From Chitinophagaceae bacterium (GTDB lineage Bacteria > Bacteroidota > Bacteroidia > Chitinophagales > Chitinophagaceae): a stretch of 9,086 nucleotides of DNA. The stretch spans positions 1 through 9,086 of the forward strand of contig JACVCQ010000066.1 of assembly GCA_016741945.1 (NCBI GenBank), written 5' to 3'. Shown here one piece after another: positions 1-6,508 of the stretch. Each line of letters begins with the position of its first letter. The first letter of the stretch is position 1. The translations under genes were made by a program, and so were the position numbers. The notes below the pieces were generated by a model. That model worked only from the letters and a program-made list of their open reading frames with translations, had not been told where the DNA came from and made no database searches.

Positions 1-130
1 TACCGGAATTAGCTTTGATAAATTGGCGACCGGGTTTCACCAATATCGCTTCCAATGATAACAGATTTTCTGGTCTATCATCTACGAGTAGTATGGTGAA
101 ATCATGCTCTTGTATAGGGGGAATATTCAT
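1..130 (-). CDS. Response regulator receiver-domain protein, 5' part only (runs off left edge)
   Basis: The first 43 codons of a gene that continues beyond base 1. After a ten-residue leader, the reading frame gives a hydrophobic first strand (TILLVDD) followed by RPENLLSLEAIL. This is the typical opening of a CheY-like receiver domain, with the acidic pocket at D17 and D18; the phospho-accepting aspartate would lie outside the window. The ATG at 128-130 is the natural start, because the receiver fold begins about ten residues later. It lies 17 bases after the CheB stop codon, so it is almost certainly the fourth gene of the kinase-CheR-CheB operon. No Shine-Dalgarno motif is visible, which is usual for Bacteroidota. 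In related clusters this position may hold a lone receiver or a receiver fused to a histidine kinase; the fragment cannot distinguish these. The receiver call is firm, the full architecture unknown. Confidence 0.85.
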   Translation of the reverse strand, partial: MNIPPIQEHDFTILLVDDRPENLLSLEAILVKPGRQFIKANSG

Positions 131-147
131 GAGTTGCAGCAATTTAA

Positions 148-711
148 TTATAATTCTTGTAAGAAAGTGGTCATCTCTTCTTCATTCATGATTCGAATTT
201 TTTTGTCTAAAGCGATTGCAGAAGAGGGCATGGTTGGATATTGTGCTGAACTCGGATCTTGAACAATACAACTTGCGCCGATATCTGTTAAATAGGATAA
301 CCCTTCAGCACCATCCGAATTAGCACCGCTTAACAATATAGCTAATACTCTATGACCATAAGTTCTGCCTGCGCTTTCAAAGCTCACATCAATAGAAGGT
401 CTACTATAATGAATTGGATCAGAATAATCAAGGCTAAAACTATGATCTTCTTCAAAGAGCAAATGATAATTTTGTGGTGCGAGGTATATTTTTCCTTTCG
501 TAATGGATTGCTTATCCTCAGGCTCCGTAATTTTTACAGAACCTACTTCGCGTGTCAATAACATATCAAGTTGACTAACTACATTACGCATTCTATGGAT
601 AATCAAAACTACCGGGATATCGTTATTATTATTTAGAGCTTTGAGCAAAGAAATACAAACGGGAATACTTCCTGCTGAACCACCAATAATAATGATATCA
701 TATTTAGGCAT
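148..711 (-). CDS. Stand-alone CheB-type protein-glutamate methylesterase domain
   Basis: A 187-residue protein matching the catalytic domain of CheB, which removes methyl groups from glutamate side chains (and deamidates glutamines) on receptor proteins in the cytoplasm. The catalytic triad can be placed: Ser12 in GGSAGS, His39 in LIIHRM, and Asp133 in SGANSDGAEG. Other family landmarks are YLAPQNYHLL (76-85) and SRPSIDVSFESAG (103-115). The usual N-terminal CheY-like receiver of chemotaxis CheB is absent. The length equals the esterase domain alone, so the protein looks complete, and its control would have to come from partner proteins. It starts nine bases after the CheR stop codon, with an AAAAGG motif ahead of the ATG, and is followed by a receiver-domain gene. 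With no chemoreceptors in view, its substrate is more likely a component of the adjoining kinase system (inference). I leave the symbol blank because a chemotaxis role is not supported. Confidence 0.93.
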   Translation of the reverse strand: MPKYDIIIIGGSAGSIPVCISLLKALNNNNDIPVVLIIHRMRNVVSQLDMLLTREVGSVKITEPEDKQSITKGKIYLAPQNYHLLFEEDHSFSLDYSDPIHYSRPSIDVSFESAGRTYGHRVLAILLSGANSDGAEGLSYLTDIGASCIVQDPSSAQYPTMPSSAIALDKKIRIMNEEEMTTFLQEL

Positions 712-716
712 CGATA

Positions 717-722
717 CCTTTT
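717..722 (-). promoter_or_regulatory. Possible Shine-Dalgarno motif for the CheB-like gene
   Basis: On the minus strand the sequence AAAAGG lies five bases before the CheB ATG and overlaps the CheR TAA stop (TAAAAGG). It is the only recognisable purine-rich ribosome-binding motif at the starts I checked in this operon. Bacteroidota usually initiate without one, so it may be chance. If real, it would favour re-initiation by ribosomes finishing CheR, giving coupled output of the opposing enzymes. Confidence 0.35.
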
Positions 723-1566
723 AATTTTTTTTTCTAAAAATTTTTACACTACCATCGATAACAGTGTATTTAGACCTGTATTCTGAGAATAATAAACTCT
801 CTTTCATCCCCAATCCAATAAAGCCCAATGATGACAAACTCTCATAGAATAATTTCAATACTTTATTCTGTAACTGTTTATTAAAATAGATCATTACATT
901 TCTGCAAAGAATCAATTGGAATTCATTAAATGATCGATCAGTTACTAAGTTGTGTTGAAGAAATACCACTCGATCCCTGATTTCTTTATGAACCAATACA
1001 TGATCATATAAAGCCGTATAATAATCAGAAAAATCTCCAGTACAACCAGATTGAAGATAGTTAAGCGTATACTCACGCATATGTGTCATTGGTAATACGC
1101 CTGTTCTTGCTTTTTCAAGATTTGATGCATTGATATCAGTTGCATAAATTCGAGTCCGATGTAATAATCCCGCTTCATGAAGCAGAATACATAAAGAAAA
1201 TACTTCTTCACCTGTTGAACAACCAGCATGCCATATATTGATTTGCGGATATGTGGCCAATATCGGTAATACATTTTCACGAATAGACTTATAAAAGCCT
1301 GGATCGCGAAACATCTCTGTGACATTCACTGTAATAGTTTCAAGAAACAACTGAAAAACAGAAGTATCGCCTGCCAACAGCTGTATCAATTGTTTTCCGT
1401 CTTTTGCTTCATGGGTTTCCATGAACTTATAGATACGCCGCAGCAAGGAGGCTTTTGAATACCCAGAAAAATCATACCCATATACATGATGTAACAGATC
1501 AAGTAATTGCTCGAATGCCTGAGAACTTAATTCAGGTTTTGGGTTTAGTCCAATCACATTATTCAT
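721..1566 (-). CDS. CheR-type protein-glutamate O-methyltransferase
   Basis: A 281-residue, full-length CheR-family enzyme, predicted to transfer methyl groups from S-adenosylmethionine to glutamates of a receptor-like protein. An N-terminal helical CheR_N domain spans roughly residues 13-65. The catalytic domain follows, with TEMFRDP (83-89), the SAM-binding loop AGCSTGEE (114-121), the acidic ATDIN motif (142-146) and CRNVMIYF (221-228), all hallmarks of the family. I chose the ATG at 1564-1566. A GTG at 1570-1572 would add two residues (Val-Tyr) and cannot be excluded, but neither start has a ribosome-binding motif. The kinase stop codon ends 12 bases before the chosen ATG and the CheB-like gene begins nine bases after the TAA, so the three are surely cotranscribed. 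The 3' end carries a run of nine A residues in the message. No chemotaxis genes adjoin it, so a role in non-flagellar signalling is inferred. Confidence 0.94.
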   Translation of the reverse strand: MNNVIGLNPKPELSSQAFEQLLDLLHHVYGYDFSGYSKASLLRRIYKFMETHEAKDGKQLIQLLAGDTSVFQLFLETITVNVTEMFRDPGFYKSIRENVLPILATYPQINIWHAGCSTGEEVFSLCILLHEAGLLHRTRIYATDINASNLEKARTGVLPMTHMREYTLNYLQSGCTGDFSDYYTALYDHVLVHKEIRDRVVFLQHNLVTDRSFNEFQLILCRNVMIYFNKQLQNKVLKLFYESLSSLGFIGLGMKESLLFSEYRSKYTVIDGSVKIFRKKN

Positions 1567-1578
1567 ATACACAACATA

Positions 1579-4500
1579 TCAACTGGTTAACCAAACTCTC
1601 ATGAGTGATAATAATTTCTGCATATCTACAGGTTTGGTAATATAATCTGAAGCCCCTGCAGTAATACATTTTTCTCTATCACCTGCCATAGCTTTTGCAG
1701 TAAGTGCAATAATTGGCAGATCTACCATTTTGAGATCCTTCCGAATCCTTTGCATCGCTTCATAACCATCCATCTCAGGCATCATGATGTCCATTAATAC
1801 AATATTCGTTTCTGGAAATCTTCTCAGTTGTTCCAAAGCTTCTTTGCCATCACTTGCTGTTAATACTTGCATTTTATTCGACTCTAATACAGCACTTAAA
1901 GCAAATACATTACGCATATCATCATCTACTACTAATACTGTTTTGTTCAGTAGACTTTGATCATTTAATAGCGAAAAATTTATCCCGGATTCTGTTTTCT
2001 TATCAGATTGCTGCATTTTATGCAAAAACAATTCTAACTCATCCAGCAAGCGATTACTCGCATTTACAGAACTTCGAATGATGATACCAGAAATTTTACG
2101 ATATTCCAGCTCATCTGCTTGATTAATATCATCATCTAAATGAATAATAATAGGGATCTTTTTGTCAATTACAAACTGATTGATTTGTTTTGCTGCTTGT
2201 AATTGGATAGAGTCCTCAATATGAATAATAATACAATCATAACTAAAATCACGAATATTCTTTTGCGCAGTATCAATATCAGATACCTGTTCAAAATGTA
2301 ACTTATACTCTTTTTCACTCGCAAGCTGATGTAAAGTTTGTTCTTCAAAATGAACAGCAGAGACAATTAAGATCTGTTTTAAACTTTTTCGAATATGTTC
2401 ACCCAGCATTTGAAAAGCTTTTTCAAGCGAGTTAGCATCAATCGGTTTTTTTAAGTAAGCCATTACATCTTCTTGCTTAAACCTATTATCATCAATGGCT
2501 GAGATAATATGTACAGGTGTATGTTTAATAGACTCATCAGCCCTAATCTGCTTCAAAATTGCCCAGCCATCCATAACCGGCAGTTGGATATCCAGTATAA
2601 TAGCATTGGGCTTATATCGTCGCGCATAGTATAATCCTTCATCTCCTTCCAATGCAATCAATACCTTATATCCTTTATGTCGCGCATAGTCACGGATGAT
2701 GGTGGCGAAATTGACATCATCTTCAATGATAAGCATTAATTTTTCACCGGCTTGAAGCTGGTGCCTGTCATCTTGTACTTTATTCTGTTCACGAATATTG
2801 TCAAAAGGTTGAATCGTGATTGACTGATGATCATCCGAAAGCGTTGTAAGTGCTGAGAATTCTATTTTCGACTGTGATTTTGGCACATATTGATAAGGCA
2901 CATAAATAGTAAATTCACTACCCTTATTAACTTCGCTTTTTACTTCAATAGAACCTCCTAATAAACGTATCAATTCCCTGCTAATCGAAAGTCCTAGGCC
3001 TGTTCCTCCATACTTTCTGCTGGTAGAACCATCTGCTTGTTGAAATGCTTCAAAAATAAGTTTCTGCTTATCTAAGGCAATACCAATACCGGTGTCCTTA
3101 ACACAGATTGCCATTTCAGCAGTTCTTCCCGGAACAGAACGAAAATCTACTGTAATCTTCCCTCCACCGGGTGTGAATTTGAATGCATTAGAAAGAAGAT
3201 TTTTAATAACCTGAAATAATCTTTGTTTATCGGTTTGAAGTTGCACAGGAATGTTTGGCTGTTGCTCAATACTCAAATCAATATCTTTTTCCGTTGCAAC
3301 AACAGAGAACAATTGTTCGATATCAGTTGCCAATGATTCAATAGGAACGTCCTCAATAATCAGGTCAATTTTTCCTGACTCAATCTTTGATAAATCAAGA
3401 ATATCATTGATCAGTTGCAATAAATCGTTACCGGATTTATAAATTATATTGGCATATTCAATCTGCTTTGCATTAAGGTTTTGGGTATTATTATCTGCCA
3501 ATAATTTAGCAAGTATCAATACACTGTTTAGTGGTGTTCGCAGTTCATGCGACATATTGGCCAAGAATTCAGACTTATAACGACTTGTTGTTTCCAACTC
3601 TTTGGCTTTTAAAATGAGTGCCTGTCTGGCATTTTCAATGGCTTCATTTCTTTCTTTTAATTCAATATTGATCTGCTTTAACTCCTCTTCCTGTGTTTTC
3701 AATTCTTCTTCGGAAGCCTGAAGTTCTTCTGCCTGCCTGCTTAACTCATCATTGGTTTGTCGCAGCTCTTCTTGTTGTTCGAGCAATGCTTCTTTCTGTT
3801 CTTGTAATTCATCAAGTAATTGATTAATTCTGTCTCTAGACTGATAGGAATTAATAGCAGCAGAAAGAATATCAGAAATACTTTTCAATAAAGAGACTTG
3901 CAGGTCTGTGAATTGAGTAAAACAGCCTAGTTCAATCAACCCTTTCAATTCTTCATTCATCCATAAAGGCACACAAGCGATTTCTCCATTACCACTTACT
4001 TGTCCGAGTGAAGAATCTACTTTCCAATAATCAGGTGGAATATTTTTGATGATCGTAACAGTTTTAGATAAGGCTGCATTTCCAACCACACCTTCTCCGA
4101 TAACAAATGATTTTTTTGAAGAAGCACTTACAGCTACAGAAGCAACAGTTACTAATTGCTCAGTTTTAGGATCCATAAAATAAATTACACCGGCAGGTAC
4201 TTCCAAGTATTGAACCATGGCGGTAATAATACGATGTGCCAACTCACTGGAACTATCTACCACCTGTAAACGATTATTAATATAACTCATACCCTCTAAA
4301 ACCCAGTTTTTTTCCTGGGCCAGTATACTGGCTTTCTCGGTTTGTTCAAGTGTTGATTGCAGTTTTAGTCCGGCTTTATAACGACTTTTCAATGTTTGGA
4401 TCACAGCATTGATCAACAGTAACACTACAATCATCAATACACTGATGCCTATATACAAAATGAGTTTGGTTCTTTCATTATAGGAGAGTACAACTGCTTC

Positions 4501-5007
4501 TCTTTTAATTAATAAATCTTCTTCTTCAATTTTTATCTTTTCAATCTGCTGATAGATTTTATTTAATCTTTGTTCCTCTTCCAGAATTACTTTTTTAAAA
4601 GATTCAGTAGCCATATTAGGAGAAATCACTCCATCAATTCTCCAATATCGCAACAGATCAGTAATCAATGAATCGAGCTTCATCACATTGGTAACTTGAG
4701 ATGCATTGTCTTTTACGAATTCTCTCAGATCCATCATTCGATTCGGAATAAACGTAATGCCTTTTTCATAGGCATCCATGTCTTTGGGATCATGGGTCAC
4801 CCAATAAGCTCTTCTACCTCCTCTAATTTGCATAACAGAAAAGCGTATATCTCTCACATAGGAAATCGCCTGATGGGTATGACGAACAAGATCTGCTTCT
4901 TTGGCCTGTTTTTCCAGAGAATCGATGGTAATAAAACCTACCAGAAATACAAGTAAAACTGCAATACCTAAACCGGAATACAGTCTGAGGGGCAGGGAAC
5001 GGATCAT
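1579..5007 (-). CDS. Membrane CHASE3-GAF hybrid sensor histidine kinase with three receiver-like domains
   Basis: A 1142-residue multidomain kinase. A transmembrane helix (about 11-30) precedes an extracytoplasmic CHASE3 sensor (about 35-175, with the family signature around IRGGRRAYWVTHDP). A second membrane helix (about 181-203) leads to a cytoplasmic GAF domain (about 245-388) and a long heptad coiled coil (about 395-475). The kinase core has the phospho-accepting His487 in NMSHELRTPLN, the N-box at Asn607, DTGIG (638-642) and GGTGLGL (667-673). Receiver 1 (757-870) has acidic residues 762-764, acceptor Asp806, Ser836 and Lys854. Receiver 2 (877-990) has lost these residues. Receiver 3 (1021-1140) is intact, with Asp1028-1030, acceptor Asp1073, Thr1103 and Lys1125. 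No HPt domain or DNA-binding output is present. It is the first gene of the operon with CheR, CheB and a response regulator, so it probably passes phosphate between its own receivers and that regulator. The sensed signal is unknown. The ATG at 5005-5007 sits directly before the membrane helix and is the only sensible start. Confidence 0.95.
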   Translation of the reverse strand: MIRSLPLRLYSGLGIAVLLVFLVGFITIDSLEKQAKEADLVRHTHQAISYVRDIRFSVMQIRGGRRAYWVTHDPKDMDAYEKGITFIPNRMMDLREFVKDNASQVTNVMKLDSLITDLLRYWRIDGVISPNMATESFKKVILEEEQRLNKIYQQIEKIKIEEEDLLIKREAVVLSYNERTKLILYIGISVLMIVVLLLINAVIQTLKSRYKAGLKLQSTLEQTEKASILAQEKNWVLEGMSYINNRLQVVDSSSELAHRIITAMVQYLEVPAGVIYFMDPKTEQLVTVASVAVSASSKKSFVIGEGVVGNAALSKTVTIIKNIPPDYWKVDSSLGQVSGNGEIACVPLWMNEELKGLIELGCFTQFTDLQVSLLKSISDILSAAINSYQSRDRINQLLDELQEQKEALLEQQEELRQTNDELSRQAEELQASEEELKTQEEELKQINIELKERNEAIENARQALILKAKELETTSRYKSEFLANMSHELRTPLNSVLILAKLLADNNTQNLNAKQIEYANIIYKSGNDLLQLINDILDLSKIESGKIDLIIEDVPIESLATDIEQLFSVVATEKDIDLSIEQQPNIPVQLQTDKQRLFQVIKNLLSNAFKFTPGGGKITVDFRSVPGRTAEMAICVKDTGIGIALDKQKLIFEAFQQADGSTSRKYGGTGLGLSISRELIRLLGGSIEVKSEVNKGSEFTIYVPYQYVPKSQSKIEFSALTTLSDDHQSITIQPFDNIREQNKVQDDRHQLQAGEKLMLIIEDDVNFATIIRDYARHKGYKVLIALEGDEGLYYARRYKPNAIILDIQLPVMDGWAILKQIRADESIKHTPVHIISAIDDNRFKQEDVMAYLKKPIDANSLEKAFQMLGEHIRKSLKQILIVSAVHFEEQTLHQLASEKEYKLHFEQVSDIDTAQKNIRDFSYDCIIIHIEDSIQLQAAKQINQFVIDKKIPIIIHLDDDINQADELEYRKISGIIIRSSVNASNRLLDELELFLHKMQQSDKKTESGINFSLLNDQSLLNKTVLVVDDDMRNVFALSAVLESNKMQVLTASDGKEALEQLRRFPETNIVLMDIMMPEMDGYEAMQRIRKDLKMVDLPIIALTAKAMAGDREKCITAGASDYITKPVDMQKLLSLMRVWLTS
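2038..2379 (-). other. Degenerate (pseudo-)receiver domain inside the hybrid kinase
   Basis: Residues 877-990 of the kinase retain the receiver-like alternation of hydrophobic strands and helices (ILIV, then DCIIIHI, PIIIHL, GIIIRSS). Aligned with receiver 1, every functional position is altered. The acidic pocket becomes Ser-Ala, the acceptor aspartate becomes His929, the conserved Thr/Ser becomes His956, and the lysine strand reads IIIRSS. It should not be phosphorylated in the ordinary way and probably acts as a structural or protein-binding module. The alignment was made by eye. Confidence 0.7.
3628..3774 (-). other. Seven-heptad Glu/Gln-rich coiled coil between the GAF and HisKA domains
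   Basis: Kinase residues 412-460 fall into seven consecutive 7-residue units: QEELRQT, NDELSRQ, AEELQAS, EEELKTQ, EEELKQI, NIELKER and NEAIENA. Six of them have Glu-Leu at positions 3-4. This is a long parallel coiled coil or signalling helix linking the sensor part to the phospho-accepting histidine. It contains Glu-Glu-x-x-Ala-Ser at 427-432, which resembles the consensus around methylated glutamates in chemoreceptors. The coiled coil is directly visible; any methylation is inference. Confidence 0.8.
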
Positions 5008-5103
5008 TTGATATCGGCTTTTAAATGATTTGTAAGATAGGTAAATAAATGAGAATCAATGCCCCACATCAAGATAAGAAGTCTGAGATTCGTTTAATGG
5101 TTG

Positions 5104-5124
5104 ATAGCTTATAGTCCATAGCCT
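5104..5124. repeat. Short degenerate 7-base tandem repeat
   Basis: Three consecutive 7-base units, ATAGCTT, ATAGTCC and ATAGCCT, lie in the spacer between the SusD terminator and the kinase gene. ATAG is invariant and is followed by three bases that are mostly pyrimidines. The array abuts the small palindrome GCCTAGGC (5121-5128). It could be the remnant of a longer simple-sequence array or a chance run; no function is claimed. Confidence 0.45.
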
Positions 5125-5135
5125 AGGCATGCTAC

Positions 5136-5175
5136 AAAGAAAGAGGCTGTATCAAAAGTTTGATACAGCCTCTTT
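5136..5175 (-). terminator. Strong hairpin terminator of the SusC/SusD unit
   Basis: A perfect inverted repeat with arms at 5140-5156 and 5159-5175. In the minus-strand transcript it would form a stem of about 16 base pairs with a four-base loop. The 3' arm ends in UUU and continues as CUUUG, giving a U-rich tail. The structure begins 19 bases after the susD-like stop codon, the expected place for an intrinsic terminator. The tail is less U-rich in the plus direction, so the minus strand is the intended one. Confidence 0.85.
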
Positions 5176-5194
5176 AGATCAATAGTTGAATATG

Positions 5195-6490
5195 TTAGAA
5201 AGCAGGATCCGCCGGTGTATTCGGATTACTGTCACGCTCACGGAAAGGATAAGGGAAGAAATTTCTCTTTCTTTCTGAGGTGGGTCTGCCGAAGCGACGC
5301 ATATCTTCCAGCTTCATACCAGACAGATACAATTCAATACAACGGTTGCGATAGATCTGTGTCAACAAATCATTGACAGTCGCTGGCGCCACTGGTGCAA
5401 GATCTGCGCCAATACCCAATGCGTCATTGACAGCTCTCTTGGTAACGACTCTGTTCAACTCAATATTACCATTGACTATATCAGGTGTTGCTTGACGTGC
5501 ATAACACTCAGCTTTGATCAACATGATCTCACCCGGGAAATACAAGGGAATAGCTGTAGTAGGAGTATTCCAGAATCCATTTAATCTAAAACGTGGATTA
5601 ATGGTTGCATTGATTACAGTATAAAACGGAATACGTTTATCAGCTAAATCAGGAGCGATGGCAGGCGGTAAACCTAATGTTGAATCAGTTGGTTGGTACA
5701 CATTGTTAGTAGATGTTACAAAGTTGAAAACAGGATTTGGATTGGCCGCTTCAAAATTCATAGTAGAACGCCTTGTAAGATCTACCGCATTCGCTGCTTG
5801 CAATGCTGCGGCATAGTTACCTGCAAACAATGAATAGCGTGCTTTGAGTGGATTCAATGTATTTATGATATCTGCGCCCACGGGTACATCTGCTGCAAAA
5901 GAAGCAGAAATTGCATTGGCATTAATGGCAGCAAGTGCTTTATCAATAGCAGCAATTGCACGTGCAAACCCAACATTTCTGTCAGAGAATGTAGTTGTTG
6001 CCGTACCAACAGTATCCGGCACTTTTTCCCAGTAGCTAGACAAAGATCCTAATGAAAGTGCCTTATAAATGCTGGCATAACCAATCAATCCACTAGCATA
6101 CCCTTTATCAGCAAGTTTTGCAGCGGCATTGATCACATTGTTTGCATCAAAAATGATTTTATTAGCCGCACTCCATCCATTACCTAATAATGCATTGGTA
6201 CCATCTACAGCTGCACCACCGGTACTGAACTGAAATTCAGAAACGTTACCGGGATTCATCAAAATGGTTTCATTGGTAATAAGTCCGGTAGCATCCGACA
6301 TGCCATATGCTACATTGGAAGCATAGGTTCTTTGTAGACCTACTACCGTACCTGCCAACCCTTTTGCAGAACTAAAAACCTGATCCGAAGTTGCAGCATT
6401 CGGATTACTAAAGTCTTTTTTACAACCTGCTGTTGTCAAAAGCAGTGCTGCCAGACCTGTATATAATGATGTTTGAATACTCTTTTTCAT
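5195..6490 (-). CDS. SusD/RagB-family outer-membrane nutrient-binding lipoprotein
   Basis: A 431-residue surface lipoprotein expected to cap the adjoining SusC-like porin and capture its substrate. The N-terminus is a lipoprotein signal peptide: two lysines, a hydrophobic stretch and a lipobox-like TTAGC, making Cys23 the lipidated residue. The mature protein opens with a SusD-like region (KDFSNPNAATSDQVF, 25-39). A helical TPR-like stretch with many alanines covers about 170-240. The C-terminal SusD domain shows GEIMLIKAECYARQ (320-333), the helix IYRNRCIELYLSGMKLEDMRRFG (379-401) and the typical ending FFPYPFRERDSNPN (411-424). At 431 residues it is towards the short end for the family but looks complete. 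It begins 18 bases after the susC-like stop codon; the A-rich leader lacks a Shine-Dalgarno motif. The substrate cannot be read from the sequence, and no enzyme gene is adjacent to hint at it. Confidence 0.93.
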   Translation of the reverse strand: MKKSIQTSLYTGLAALLLTTAGCKKDFSNPNAATSDQVFSSAKGLAGTVVGLQRTYASNVAYGMSDATGLITNETILMNPGNVSEFQFSTGGAAVDGTNALLGNGWSAANKIIFDANNVINAAAKLADKGYASGLIGYASIYKALSLGSLSSYWEKVPDTVGTATTTFSDRNVGFARAIAAIDKALAAINANAISASFAADVPVGADIINTLNPLKARYSLFAGNYAAALQAANAVDLTRRSTMNFEAANPNPVFNFVTSTNNVYQPTDSTLGLPPAIAPDLADKRIPFYTVINATINPRFRLNGFWNTPTTAIPLYFPGEIMLIKAECYARQATPDIVNGNIELNRVVTKRAVNDALGIGADLAPVAPATVNDLLTQIYRNRCIELYLSGMKLEDMRRFGRPTSERKRNFFPYPFRERDSNPNTPADPAF

Positions 6491-6508
6491 ACAAGTAATT
6501 TTTGAGGA

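Noticed and set aside
148..711. CheB-like gene as a truncated pseudogene
   Set aside because: Although the receiver is missing, the catalytic triad and all esterase landmarks are intact and the start is properly placed after CheR, so it is a complete single-domain protein.
1570..1572. GTG as the CheR start
   Set aside because: It adds only two residues before an in-frame ATG and has no ribosome-binding motif. ATG at 1564-1566 is preferred, though the GTG is not disproved.
1579..1600. CheR-tethering pentapeptide at the kinase C-terminus
   Set aside because: The protein ends MRVWLTS. This does not resemble the NWETF-type tail that recruits CheR to some chemoreceptors.
5003..5029. Seven-base inverted repeat (ATCATTT/AAATGAT) that would pair the kinase start codon
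   Set aside because: The stem has one G-C pair and a 13-base loop, so it is unlikely to be stable enough to control translation.
5032..5059. Possible Bacteroidota promoter (TATCTTAC with TTG upstream) ahead of the kinase gene
   Set aside because: The -7 box matches TAnnTTTG only partly and the 17-base spacing to TTG is short. In an AT-rich spacer such matches arise easily. Transcription-start mapping would decide.
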